Of a stretch of DNA of 64,000 nucleotides, positions 41,358 to 49,057 are shown in pieces (positions within the stretch are counted from its first letter, which is position 1; each line of letters starts with the position of its first letter). This stretch comes from DATKZH01 sp964475955 (GTDB taxonomy: Bacteria > Planctomycetota > Planctomycetia > Pirellulales > Thermoguttaceae): NCBI GenBank assembly GCA_964475955.1, contig CAYYZY010000011.1, positions 13,695 to 77,694 of the forward strand. Reading direction: 5' to 3'. The translations under genes were made by a program, and so were the position numbers. The notes under the pieces are model-generated. The model was not told the DNA's origin. It saw nothing but the letters and a program-made list of their open reading frames with translations, and made no database searches.

Positions 41358-43249
41358 GAAGGCAGTGCCGGCCGTTCGTCGTGCTCGTGCTTCTCTGCGT
41401 GCCGGCGTGGGCCGCCGCGCCGGCGAACCCCGAAAGCGAGGCCGCGGGGCCCGCCTGCCCGCTCACGCCCCGGCAGGAGCGGGTGAACCGGATGATGGGC
41501 ACCCTGGAGCGCATGTTGCTCAGCCTGGCCCGGTCGCTGGAGGAGACCGAGCCGGCGCGGGCCGAGCGCCTCGTGGAGGCGTTCCAGCAGTCAAAAGAGC
41601 TGTTGATCGAAAAGCGCATGGCGGAGATCGTCCGCCTGTTGGAGCAGGCCCGGTTGGACGGCGCCGCCGAAGAGCAGGAGAAGATCCTCGGCGACCTGCG
41701 CGCGCTGGTCGAACTACTCCTGGACGAGGGCGTCGACCCCGACGAGCTCCGCGAGGAGATCGAACGGCTGCGGCGATGGCGCGAGGCAATCGAGCGGCTC
41801 GTCGAGGAAGAAGAAAAGCACCTGCGCGAAAGCCGGAAGGTCGCCGACAAGGACGAGACGCTCGCCGAACTGGAGCCGCGAATCAAGGCGGTCGAGCGGC
41901 TCCTCCAGCGCGAGGAGTCGCTCGTGCGCAACACGGCCGCCGCGCCCGACGACGAAGCCGAACAGCTCGACAAGCTGGCCGCCGACCAGGCCGGGATCCG
42001 CAACGACACCCAATCGCTGGCCGACGAAATCGGCTCCGCATCGGCCGCGCCGGGCGGTTCACCCAACGCCTCCCAACAGGGCGGCCGGCCCGGCGAGGAC
42101 AACCAGCCGCCACAAGGCGACGCGCCCGCGGCGGACAAAAAGGACGCTCCGCCCGGCGCCCCGAGCGCAGAACCGGGCGAAGGGCCGCTCCGCGCAAGCG
42201 CCGCCCACCAGCAGTCGGCCGAAAAGCAGCTCGAAGGCCGCAACCGGCAGGCCGCTCAGGGCGACGAGGAAGAAGCGGCCGGGGAGCTCCGTCGCGCGCT
42301 GGCCGAGCTTCGCAAGGAGCGCGACCGCCTCCAGGGCCCCCCGGAGAAAGTCTTCCCGCCCCTGGCCAAGGACCAGGACGCCACCGCGCAGAAGACCGGG
42401 CAACTTCGCGACGAGATGGCCAAGTCTTCCAAGTCGGGCGCCTCCTCCGGCGGCGGGCAGTGCGGGCAGAAACAGGTGGCCGGCGCGTGCCAGTGCATGC
42501 AGCAGGCGTCGGGCCAACTCAAGAAGCAGCAGCCCCGGCTTGCCTCGAAGGAGCAGGACAAGGCCGTCGACGAGCTGAACAGGGCGCTCGACGAGATCGA
42601 CGAGCGCCTGGCCGAGCTTGCCGAGAAGATGAAGGACGAGGTGCTCGTCCGGCTGGAGGACATCTTCCGCGAAATGCTCGACCGGCAGCGCGCGGCCTCC
42701 GGCACCACCGTCGAGCTCCACGGCAAACGCGACGCCGACGGCAAGCTCCGCCGCGCCGACCGCCTCGCCCTCTCCAAGCTCGCCGAGGAGCAGCGCGATC
42801 TGGCCGAAATGGCGCGCGAGGCGTATGATCTACTCATCGAGGACGCCACGAGCATCGTCTTCCCCACCGTCGTCGAGGACATGCGCGACGGCCTGCACGC
42901 CGTCGCCAAGTTGCTCGACGGCCGGCGGACCGGCGAGTACACGCAAACACGCCAGAAGGAGATCGAAACCACGCTCGAAGAGCTAATCGACGCCCTCCAA
43001 AAAGCAAGCGGCGGCGGTGGCGGAGGCGGCGGTGGCAACTGCCAGGGTCGCCCGCCCCTGGTTACCCCGCTGGCCGAGCTGAAGCTGCTTCGGGCCCTGC
43101 AACTGCGGGTCAACCGCCGCACCAAGGCGTTCGACAAGGCGCGGCCGGCGAAGCTCGACGACGTGATGCAGGCCGAGATCGCCAACATCGCGGAGCTTCA
43201 GGGAGAGGTTTCCGAGATGGTCGAACGGATCGTGGAGCGAATGCCGTGA
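41354..43249 (+). CDS. secreted coiled-coil protein
   Basis: The 631-residue protein has a signal peptide (RPFVVLVLLCVPAWAAAP) and then mostly charged alpha-helical, coiled-coil sequence (EEEEKHLRESRKVADKDETLAELEPRIKAVERLL). Gln/Gly/Pro-rich linkers and two Cys-bearing Gly stretches interrupt it (SGGGQCGQ, KQVAGACQCMQQ; nine glycines then NCQG). It ends in helices. The ATG overlaps the previous stop (ATGA) behind AAGGAG, so translation is coupled. With the DUF4175-like partner, which also ends in a coiled coil, it may form a periplasmic filament or bundle. Confidence 0.8.
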   Translation: MRRQCRPFVVLVLLCVPAWAAAPANPESEAAGPACPLTPRQERVNRMMGTLERMLLSLARSLEETEPARAERLVEAFQQSKELLIEKRMAEIVRLLEQARLDGAAEEQEKILGDLRALVELLLDEGVDPDELREEIERLRRWREAIERLVEEEEKHLRESRKVADKDETLAELEPRIKAVERLLQREESLVRNTAAAPDDEAEQLDKLAADQAGIRNDTQSLADEIGSASAAPGGSPNASQQGGRPGEDNQPPQGDAPAADKKDAPPGAPSAEPGEGPLRASAAHQQSAEKQLEGRNRQAAQGDEEEAAGELRRALAELRKERDRLQGPPEKVFPPLAKDQDATAQKTGQLRDEMAKSSKSGASSGGGQCGQKQVAGACQCMQQASGQLKKQQPRLASKEQDKAVDELNRALDEIDERLAELAEKMKDEVLVRLEDIFREMLDRQRAASGTTVELHGKRDADGKLRRADRLALSKLAEEQRDLAEMAREAYDLLIEDATSIVFPTVVEDMRDGLHAVAKLLDGRRTGEYTQTRQKEIETTLEELIDALQKASGGGGGGGGGNCQGRPPLVTPLAELKLLRALQLRVNRRTKAFDKARPAKLDDVMQAEIANIAELQGEVSEMVERIVERMP

Positions 43250-43275
43250 GCCAGCGCACCCCCCAAAACGACTTG

Positions 43276-43352
43276 AAAAGGGGACTGGCTCCGAGCGCGA
43301 AACGACCGCACCTTGCGCGAAACCGTCCGCGGCGAGGTGCCTGTCCCCTTTT
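43276..43352. repeat. GGGGAC-type palindromic repeat at the start of the TPR-like gene
   Basis: The left arm AAAAGGGGACTGGCTCC faces the right arm, which reads GAAAAGGGGACAGGCACC in reverse. The same pair of heads in the opposite orientation forms the element at 51037-51112. It lies just after the GTGA that overlaps the previous gene's stop, in a frame that stays open through the repeat. Confidence 0.85.
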
Positions 43353-43428
43353 CAACGGCCGTCGTCGGATCGACACCCGGCGATCCGTCGGAACGCCCAA
43401 CCGCCCCATGAACCCAAGAGACCGACCA

Positions 43429-44514
43429 ATGGATGCTTCCCAACCCCAACGCACAAACCTCGCCCGACGTGCCCGTGCGCGCCGTTTCCTGCTCGCGGCC
43501 CTGTGGGCCTGCGTGCCGTTTGCGGCGTGCCCTGTCGCCGTCGCCGCGGAAGCGCCGGACCCCGACCGCGTGATCGACGGCTTCCTCGAGGCGTGCGCCT
43601 CCGCCGACTGGCTTTCGGGCGCAGAACGCGAGAAGGTGGTCGAAACGGTCGCCGCGCTGCGAAAGGACACGCTGGCCTCCGACGCGGTGATCGCCGAAGC
43701 GCTCCGCGTCACCTGCCCCGACTTCGCCGCCGCGCTCGATGCGCTCTCCGAGGGCGACACGGCCGACGCCCAGGCGAAGCTCCGCGCGCTCCAGCCCGAC
43801 AACCCCTACCTGGCCGCCGAGCGGGCGTTCTACCTCGCCTGGGCGCACGTCCGGCGCGACGACTTCGAGGCGGCCCGGCCCCTGCTGGACGACGTGATCG
43901 GCAAACACGCCCGGCGCAGCCTGCACGTCGGCGAAGCGCTCTTCCTGCGGGGGCTCTGCCAGTCGCGGGCGCTGGAGCGCGTCGAGGCGATCGAGTCGTT
44001 CACCGAATACCTCGACCGCTTCCCGGACGCGCCCACCGCGATGCGCGCCACGGCCCTCGAGAACCGGCTGGCCCTCGAGGCGCTCGTGCCGGGCTCGCTC
44101 GACGACGTCCACGACCACATGGACTTCTCCCACCGGCGGCTCGTGCGTGCGAACACGGGCGAACGCACGCAGGAGGTGCAGGACCACGTCGTCGACATGC
44201 TCACGGCGATGATCGACGAAATGGAGAAGTGCGGCGGCAAGTGCCCCGGTTGCGGCTGCTGCCAGGGCGGGCCAGGCAAGGGCGGCAAGAAGAGCGGCAG
44301 CGGCCAGGGCGGGAACACGCCCGGGCTGAGCAGCGGCACGTCGACGGCGGCCCGCCGCACCATTCAGGCCGGACCCCGCGCGGCGTGGGCCGACCTCCGC
44401 AACAAGGCCCGCGAGGCCGAAACGCTCACCGCCATGAAGTCGCGGTTCCCGGCCCGGTACCGCGAGCTGGTGGAACAGTACTACCGGAGCCTCCAGGAAG
44501 AGCCGGAGGAGTAG
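43429..44514 (+). CDS. secreted TPR-like protein with a cysteine cluster
   Basis: The 361-residue protein (from 43429) has a basic start and signal peptide (RRFLLAALWACVPFAACPVAVAAEA), then helical TPR-like units (AKLRALQPDNPYLAAERAFYLAWAHVRRDDFEAARPLLDDVI; RALERVEAIESFTEYLDRFPDAP). A Gly-rich cysteine cluster (KCGGKCPGCGCCQGG) is followed by a basic linker and a helical end. The frame is open from a GTG at 43246 that overlaps the previous stop, but that would add about 60 residues that are mostly translated repeat. I chose the ATG giving the signal peptide; 43408 is another option. The cysteine cluster could bind metal. Confidence 0.72.
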   Translation: MDASQPQRTNLARRARARRFLLAALWACVPFAACPVAVAAEAPDPDRVIDGFLEACASADWLSGAEREKVVETVAALRKDTLASDAVIAEALRVTCPDFAAALDALSEGDTADAQAKLRALQPDNPYLAAERAFYLAWAHVRRDDFEAARPLLDDVIGKHARRSLHVGEALFLRGLCQSRALERVEAIESFTEYLDRFPDAPTAMRATALENRLALEALVPGSLDDVHDHMDFSHRRLVRANTGERTQEVQDHVVDMLTAMIDEMEKCGGKCPGCGCCQGGPGKGGKKSGSGQGGNTPGLSSGTSTAARRTIQAGPRAAWADLRNKAREAETLTAMKSRFPARYRELVEQYYRSLQEEPEE

Positions 44515-44526
44515 CCAATAGCCGTG

Positions 44527-45801
44527 ATGATACGGGATCGGATGCTCGGGTCTTCGCTTCAACCGGGCTGCGCGTGCGCGCTCGTCGTCCTGCTCGCCTG
44601 GTGCGCCGCAGGAGCGGCCGGCGAGGACGACGGGCCGGCGCCCCGGGATCGGCTCGTGCTCGTCGACGGTACGACGGTCGCCGGCACGATCGCCTCCATC
44701 GGCCGTGACGGCACGATCGCCCTGGACGGCCTCGAACAGCGCTACGCCCTCGACGGGCTTCGCCGCATCGAGCGGGTCGCCGGAGGAGCGACGGGCACCG
44801 ACGACGACGCCGAAGCCGTCCTCGAACTGGCCGAGGGCGGCCGGCTGCTCGCCCAGCGCCTGGCGATCGGCGACGAGGCGTGCCAGCTCGCATGGCCCCA
44901 CGGCCGGCTTTCGGTGCCGCTCGACGCCGTCCGGGCCATCCGATTCCGCCCCGGCCAGACTCGCCCCGATTTCCAGGCGGCGTTCGCTACCGCCGAGCCG
45001 TTCGATCGGCTCTTCGCCGAGAACGGGGGCCAGGTCGTGGCGATCCGAGGATTCATCGAGGAGCTCGACGACGAGCGCCTCATGATCGAGTGGGACGGAG
45101 CGCCGCGCGAGGTGCCCCGAGCGAAGCTGTTCGGCATCGTGCTCGCGTCGATCGATGCGACGCGGAACCAGCGGGCCCCGTGCCGCGTGGATCTCGCCTG
45201 CGGCTCCCGGCTGGAAGGAGCGATCGTGTCGCTCACCGGCGGCGAGTCGGCCACCCTGGCCTTCCGCCCGAGTTGGGAGGCCGAGTTGGCGATCCCGTGG
45301 GAGGGCGTCGCCCGGGTGTCGATCCGGTCCGACCGCCTGGTGTATCTTTCCGACCTGGCGCCGGTGGAGGTCGAGGAGGCGTCGATCGTCGCGTTTCCCC
45401 GGCGCTGGCAGGCCGACCTGAGCGTGCGCGGCCGTCCGCTCACCCTGGGCACGCGCACGTTCGCGAAGGGAATCGGCATGCAGGCCCGATCGCGGCTGGC
45501 GTTTGGCATCGACGGCCGGTTCGATCTGCTTTGCGCGACGATCGGCATCGACGCCGGGACGGGCGGCCACGGCGACTGCGTTTTCGTCGTGCTCGGCGAC
45601 GGCCAGCAGCGGTTCCGCAAGCGCGTGAAGGGGACCGACCCGCCGTGCGATCTCCGCGTCGACGTGCGGGGCGTGACCGAGCTGGTGCTGTTGGTCGAGC
45701 CGGGCGAAGACCTCGACCTCGGCGACCACGCCGACTGGTGCGACGCCTGCCTCATCCGCCCGGCGAACGGGACGACGGAGGAAGGGGGAGGGGAGGGATG
45801 A
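44527..45801 (+). CDS. secreted NPCBM-domain protein
   Basis: The 424-residue protein has a signal peptide (CALVVLLAWCAAGAAGE) followed by SH3-like small beta units (LVDGTTVAGTIASIGRDGTIALDGL; LACGSRLEGAIVSLTGGESATLAF). A C-terminal NPCBM-like domain at about 290-415 has the hallmark TFAKGIGMQARSRLAFGIDGRFDLLCATIGIDAGTGGHGDCVFVVLGDG. NPCBM modules are putative carbohydrate-binding domains. The stop codon lies inside the first copy of a GGATGAA heptamer repeat. It closes the MoxR gene series and may attach the complex to wall or matrix polysaccharide (inference). Confidence 0.83.
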   Translation: MIRDRMLGSSLQPGCACALVVLLAWCAAGAAGEDDGPAPRDRLVLVDGTTVAGTIASIGRDGTIALDGLEQRYALDGLRRIERVAGGATGTDDDAEAVLELAEGGRLLAQRLAIGDEACQLAWPHGRLSVPLDAVRAIRFRPGQTRPDFQAAFATAEPFDRLFAENGGQVVAIRGFIEELDDERLMIEWDGAPREVPRAKLFGIVLASIDATRNQRAPCRVDLACGSRLEGAIVSLTGGESATLAFRPSWEAELAIPWEGVARVSIRSDRLVYLSDLAPVEVEEASIVAFPRRWQADLSVRGRPLTLGTRTFAKGIGMQARSRLAFGIDGRFDLLCATIGIDAGTGGHGDCVFVVLGDGQQRFRKRVKGTDPPCDLRVDVRGVTELVLLVEPGEDLDLGDHADWCDACLIRPANGTTEEGGGEG

Positions 45802-45837
45802 AGGATGAAGGATGAAGGATGAAGGATGAAGGATGAA
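45796..45837. repeat. GGATGAA heptamer repeat, six tandem copies
   Basis: Six perfect GGATGAA units follow each other. The TGA stop of the NPCBM gene is in the first unit. The reverse orientation of the same unit, CATCCTT, occurs four times at 39041-39068. Confidence 0.9.
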
Positions 45838-45880
45838 GGGGGCAGGGCCGGGCTGTCTGGAGTGGAGATTACGCAGGCGG

Positions 45881-45986
45881 CCGGGAACGCGTTGCGGGGC
45901 GTTCCGGCTCCTGGGCGCTCCGGGAACGGCGCAGAGGCCGTTCCCCATGGTCTTGTTTCCCGCGCCCGGGAATCGCGTACGGTGAT
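45881..45986. repeat. copy of the GTAGGGAACGGCCTCTG repeat family
   Basis: GGGAACGGCGCAGAGGCCGT and GGGGCGTTCCGG text match the copies at 20483, 50908 and 57018, with the GGGAATCGCGTACGGTGATC tail at 45968-45987. It fills the gap between two convergent genes and may act as a bidirectional terminator. Confidence 0.65.
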
Positions 45987-46766
45987 CTACCGGGTCGTAC
46001 GGGCCGACTTGATCAGCACGGTCTCAACCGGCTTCCCGGGAAACTGTTCGGTGTCTTGCACTTCGACTTTGGCGATTGCGTCGACCACCTCCATGCTCTC
46101 GGGGGTCACTCGGCCGAACACGCAGTAGCCGTAGTCTTCTCCGTTGAGGCTTTGCTGGGCGCCGGGCTGGTAATCGTAGTACGGGTTGTCCTTCACGTTG
46201 ATGAAGAACTGGCAGGTGGCGCTGTTGATCACCTCGGCCTGGCGCGCCATGGCGATCGTGCCGCGCACGTTGCTCAGTCCGTTGTTCGCCTCGTTGGGGA
46301 TCGGCGCCCCGGCCGGCTTCTCGGAAAGCTCGGGCGTGTACGACCCGCCCAGGATGACGGCCCCCGGCCACACCTGGTGGAAGATGGTCCCGTTGTAGAA
46401 TCCTCCGTTGACGTATTGGAGGAAGTTCTCGACGGTGACCGGCGCGTTCTCGCGGTCCAGCTCGATGACGATCTTCCCCTTCGAGGTCTCCAGCTCGACG
46501 AGCGACGGCTTCGGCCCCCGGCTCGCGGCGGGCAGGCCGGGACCCGAAAGACTGACCGGCGCGGCCTTGGCAGTCGTCGGCCGCGTGCCCGTTCCGGGCA
46601 GCTCGCCAGCGGGGTTCCCGGCCGAGGTCGCCGGGGCCGCGGCGGTCTCGTCCGTCTCGGCGGGCTCGGCGCCCGTGTCGCCGTCGTCCGCGGAGCCACA
46701 TCCGGTCAGGGTCAACAAGGCCCCTACCATGAAACACGCCGCGAGGGACTTCCATGTGCAGTGCAT
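45987..46766 (-). CDS. lipoprotein cyclophilin-type peptidyl-prolyl isomerase
   Basis: The 259-residue protein has a lipobox (LLTLTGCGS, Cys23 from the start chosen), an Ala/Pro/Glu-rich linker to about residue 85, and a cyclophilin domain: LETSKGKIVIELDRENAPVTVENFLQYVNGGFYNGTIFHQVWPG, GTIAMARQ, CQFFINVKDNPYYD and YCVFGRVTPESMEVVDAI. Cyclophilins speed cis-trans isomerisation of Xaa-Pro bonds. The usual FHR motif reads FHQ here, so the catalytic arginine is replaced by Gln, and activity may be reduced. The ATG at 46766 follows GGAGG by seven bases and is preferred over 46772. Confidence 0.87.
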   Translation of the reverse strand: MHCTWKSLAACFMVGALLTLTGCGSADDGDTGAEPAETDETAAAPATSAGNPAGELPGTGTRPTTAKAAPVSLSGPGLPAASRGPKPSLVELETSKGKIVIELDRENAPVTVENFLQYVNGGFYNGTIFHQVWPGAVILGGSYTPELSEKPAGAPIPNEANNGLSNVRGTIAMARQAEVINSATCQFFINVKDNPYYDYQPGAQQSLNGEDYGYCVFGRVTPESMEVVDAIAKVEVQDTEQFPGKPVETVLIKSARTTR

Positions 46767-46999
46767 TCGCATGCCTCCCTATGCTTGGGTCTCGTGTCGA
46801 CGCGTCGGGTGCGTGATGCGGGGCAGGTGCACACCGTCGCGAAACGCCTCACGGTGCCGCCGGCAGGCGCGGCGGCCTCGATCGAGAGGGCGTATCATCC
46901 GCAGATCCGCCTTCCAGTGCAAGCTCGGTTGCCCCCATTGACGCACGGAATTTGGGTGAAATGGGCGCTTTGGGAAGCCGCCCGGCCTTTTGTCATTTG

Positions 47000-47008
47000 T
47001 GATACAAT
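47000..47008 (+). promoter_or_regulatory. possible extended -10 promoter
   Basis: TGATACAAT is an extended -10 (TG-N-TACAAT). No good -35 is present 17 bases upstream. It would serve the 47204-50866 genes. Confidence 0.35.
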
Positions 47009-47027
47009 GGCGTACGATGACACGTAG

Positions 47028-47157
47028 CCCGCATTTCTCACCAGCCGGGGAGACTGAACGACACGGCGCCCACACCAACCCGAAGCGCAAGCGAGGCGAA
47101 GTCCAGGCCAGTGCCTCGCTTGCGCTTCGGGTTGGTGTGGCTGGTGAGAAATGCGGG
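47028..47157. repeat. large nested palindrome, family CACACCAACCCGAAGCGCAA
   Basis: Outer arms of 19 bases (CCCGCATTTCTCACCAGCC at 47028-47046 and its exact reverse complement at 47139-47157) enclose inner arms of 26 bases. The inner arms are 47071-47096, starting CACACCAACCCGAAGCGCAA, and 47114-47139, also a perfect match. The inner loop is 17 bases. The CACACCAACCCGAAGCGCAA text is a repeat I associate with several planctomycete genomes. Its perfection suggests a recent insertion or gene conversion. Confidence 0.85.
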
Positions 47158-47203
47158 GTAGTGGGCCGTCCGTGCCCCCCATCCGACGCGGACTTCCGAA
47201 CCG

Positions 47204-48100
47204 ATGAACAGCACGTGGTACAACGTGGCGGTGGTGCTCCTCTGGGTGGCCAGCATGAGCTGGCTGGTCTCGCAGAAGGTGATGCCCGCCCTGTTGGTCG
47301 GCGAGCCGCCCAGCTACCGGACCATCGTCCGGGCCCAGCAGGGTCAGCCGCACGCCGGTTGGAGGATGGCCGTCAACGACCGGGAGGTGGGCTGGGCTTT
47401 AAACACCACAGTGCCGCTTCCCCGCGAGATGACCGAAGTCCGCAGCCTGGTCCACTTCAACGATCTCCCCCTCGAAGAGATGACCCCCGGCCTGCTGCGC
47501 CCCCTGCTCGTCCCCGAGGAGGGATGGCCCGACCGGCTCAAGCTCGAGGCCCGAAGCACCCTCAGCTTCGACCCCCTGGAGCGGCTCTCCCAATTCGTCT
47601 CCTCCGTCGGATTCGAGGGGCTCGACGACGTGATCAAGGTCCGCGGAACCCTCGACGGCCCCGAGCTGGCCCTGTCGGTCCACTCCGGCGACTTCACCTA
47701 CCAGACCGAGCTCAACCTGCCCGAAGAAGCCCTGCTGACCGACGCCCTGGCGCCCCAGACCCACCTGCCCAATCTCCGCGAAGGCCAGAAGTGGAACGTG
47801 CGCGTGTACAGCCCTTTGCGCCCGCCCAACAGCCCCGTCGAGCTCCTCCAGGCGAAGGTCGAGGGGAAGCGGACGATCGAGTGGGACGGTCGCCTGGTCG
47901 AGGCGTGGCTGGTCGTCTATCGGGCCGATCCGGGCGCCGCCTCGGCCGCGGCGCGCTCCGCCCGCGGCAGACTCTGGGTGCGTGGCGACGGTACCGTGCT
48001 CAAGCAGGAAGCGACGCTGTTCGGTTCGACCATGTCGTTCGTGCGCCTTTCCGGCACGGAGGCCGCCGCCTTGGCCGAATCGGTCGGCGATTGGGAGTGA
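47204..48100 (+). CDS. membrane-anchored protein of unknown function, ABC neighbour
   Basis: The 298-residue protein has one N-terminal hydrophobic segment (YNVAVVLLWVASMSWLVSQKVMPALLVG) and then an extracytoplasmic beta-rich domain (VGWALNTTVPLPREMTEVRSLVHF; GTLDGPELALSVHSGDFTYQTELNL; KVEGKRTIEWDGRLVEAWLVVYRAD). I recognise no family. It stops 71 bases before an ABC ATPase and a permease in the same direction and is probably part of that unit. It might be an accessory or substrate-binding component (inference). Confidence 0.75.
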   Translation: MNSTWYNVAVVLLWVASMSWLVSQKVMPALLVGEPPSYRTIVRAQQGQPHAGWRMAVNDREVGWALNTTVPLPREMTEVRSLVHFNDLPLEEMTPGLLRPLLVPEEGWPDRLKLEARSTLSFDPLERLSQFVSSVGFEGLDDVIKVRGTLDGPELALSVHSGDFTYQTELNLPEEALLTDALAPQTHLPNLREGQKWNVRVYSPLRPPNSPVELLQAKVEGKRTIEWDGRLVEAWLVVYRADPGAASAAARSARGRLWVRGDGTVLKQEATLFGSTMSFVRLSGTEAAALAESVGDWE

Positions 48101-48171
48101 TCGCGAAGAGCCTCACCCCCGGGCCATGGGCCGCGGGTCCCGGCTCGAACGGAAAGCGGTGGCCAGAAAGC

Positions 48172-48996
48172 ATGATCCGATTCGACAACGTGATCCGAAA
48201 GTACGGCGGGAAGGTCGCCGTTGCCGGACTCGACCTCGCCGTCCCCGCCGGGGAGCTGTTCGCCTTCCTGGGCCCCAACGGTGCCGGCAAAACAACTACG
48301 GTGAAGATGCTCACCGGCCTGTTGCGGCCCAATTCCGGAACGGTCTCGGTTTGCGGGCACGACACGGTGGCCGAGACCCGCGAGGCCGCCCAGTTCCTCG
48401 GCTACGTGCCCGACAAGGCGTTCCTCTACGAGAAGCTCTCCGGGCGCGAGCACCTCGAGTTCGTCGGCGAGATGCGCGGCCTGAGCCGCGAGCGGATGGC
48501 CGCGGCGATCGCCCTGGTGAGCGAACAATTCGGGTTGGCCGAGTTCCTCGACGACCTGTCGGAGACCTATTCCCACGGCATGAACCAGCGGCTCGTCTTC
48601 GCCTCGGCCCTTTTGCACGACCCGCCGGTGCTGGTCGTCGACGAGCCGATGGTGGGGCTCGACCCGAAGAGCGCGCGAATGGTCAAGGACCTGCTCCGCG
48701 CGAGGGCGTCGGCCGGGCATACCGTGTTCATGTCGACCCACACCCTCGGCGTGGCCGAGGAGATCGCCGACCGGATCGGCGTCATCGATCGGGGCCGGTT
48801 GATTTTCCTGGGAACGCAGCAGGAGCTGGCCGAGGAGCTGTCGGCCGGGAGCCGCTCCCTGGAGCAGTTGTTCCTGGAACTGACCGCCGAGGCCGAGGGG
48901 CGCGACGCGGAAGCCGAGGGGCGCGACGCGGAAGCGGCCGCGCCCCCGCCCGAAGCGCTGGAGACTCCCGTGGCGGAGCAAGAGCACGCGGAATGA
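48172..48996 (+). CDS. ABC transporter ATP-binding protein
   Basis: The 274-residue protein has Walker A (GPNGAGKTTTVKMLTGLLRP), a Q-loop region (LGYVPDKAFLYEKLSGREH), a Walker B (VLVVDEPMVGLDP) and the switch histidine (STHTLG). The ABC signature is degenerate: ETYSHGMNQRLVFASALLHDP replaces LSGGQ. The C-terminal 40 residues include a perfect 21-base tandem duplication (48892-48933) that encodes AEGRDAE twice. It energises the permease at 49058 and belongs to the ABC-2 (drug/polysaccharide/Na+-type) class. The start at 48172 is chosen because the upstream frame is a shadow of the preceding gene. Confidence 0.9.
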   Translation: MIRFDNVIRKYGGKVAVAGLDLAVPAGELFAFLGPNGAGKTTTVKMLTGLLRPNSGTVSVCGHDTVAETREAAQFLGYVPDKAFLYEKLSGREHLEFVGEMRGLSRERMAAAIALVSEQFGLAEFLDDLSETYSHGMNQRLVFASALLHDPPVLVVDEPMVGLDPKSARMVKDLLRARASAGHTVFMSTHTLGVAEEIADRIGVIDRGRLIFLGTQQELAEELSAGSRSLEQLFLELTAEAEGRDAEAEGRDAEAAAPPPEALETPVAEQEHAE

Positions 48997-49057
48997 AAGT
49001 CCGTCCGACGTCCGGGCGGTCCGCAGCCGGTTCTTCTGGAAATGGAGCGAGGCATCC

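Larger units (their letters stand above)
46773..47203. other. divergent intergenic region with a nested palindrome
   Basis: These 431 bases separate the cyclophilin from the gene at 47204. An extended -10-like TGATACAAT at 47000-47008 may be a promoter for the rightward genes. The nested palindrome at 47028-47157 separates it from the gene. Nothing else was recognised. Confidence 0.55.
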
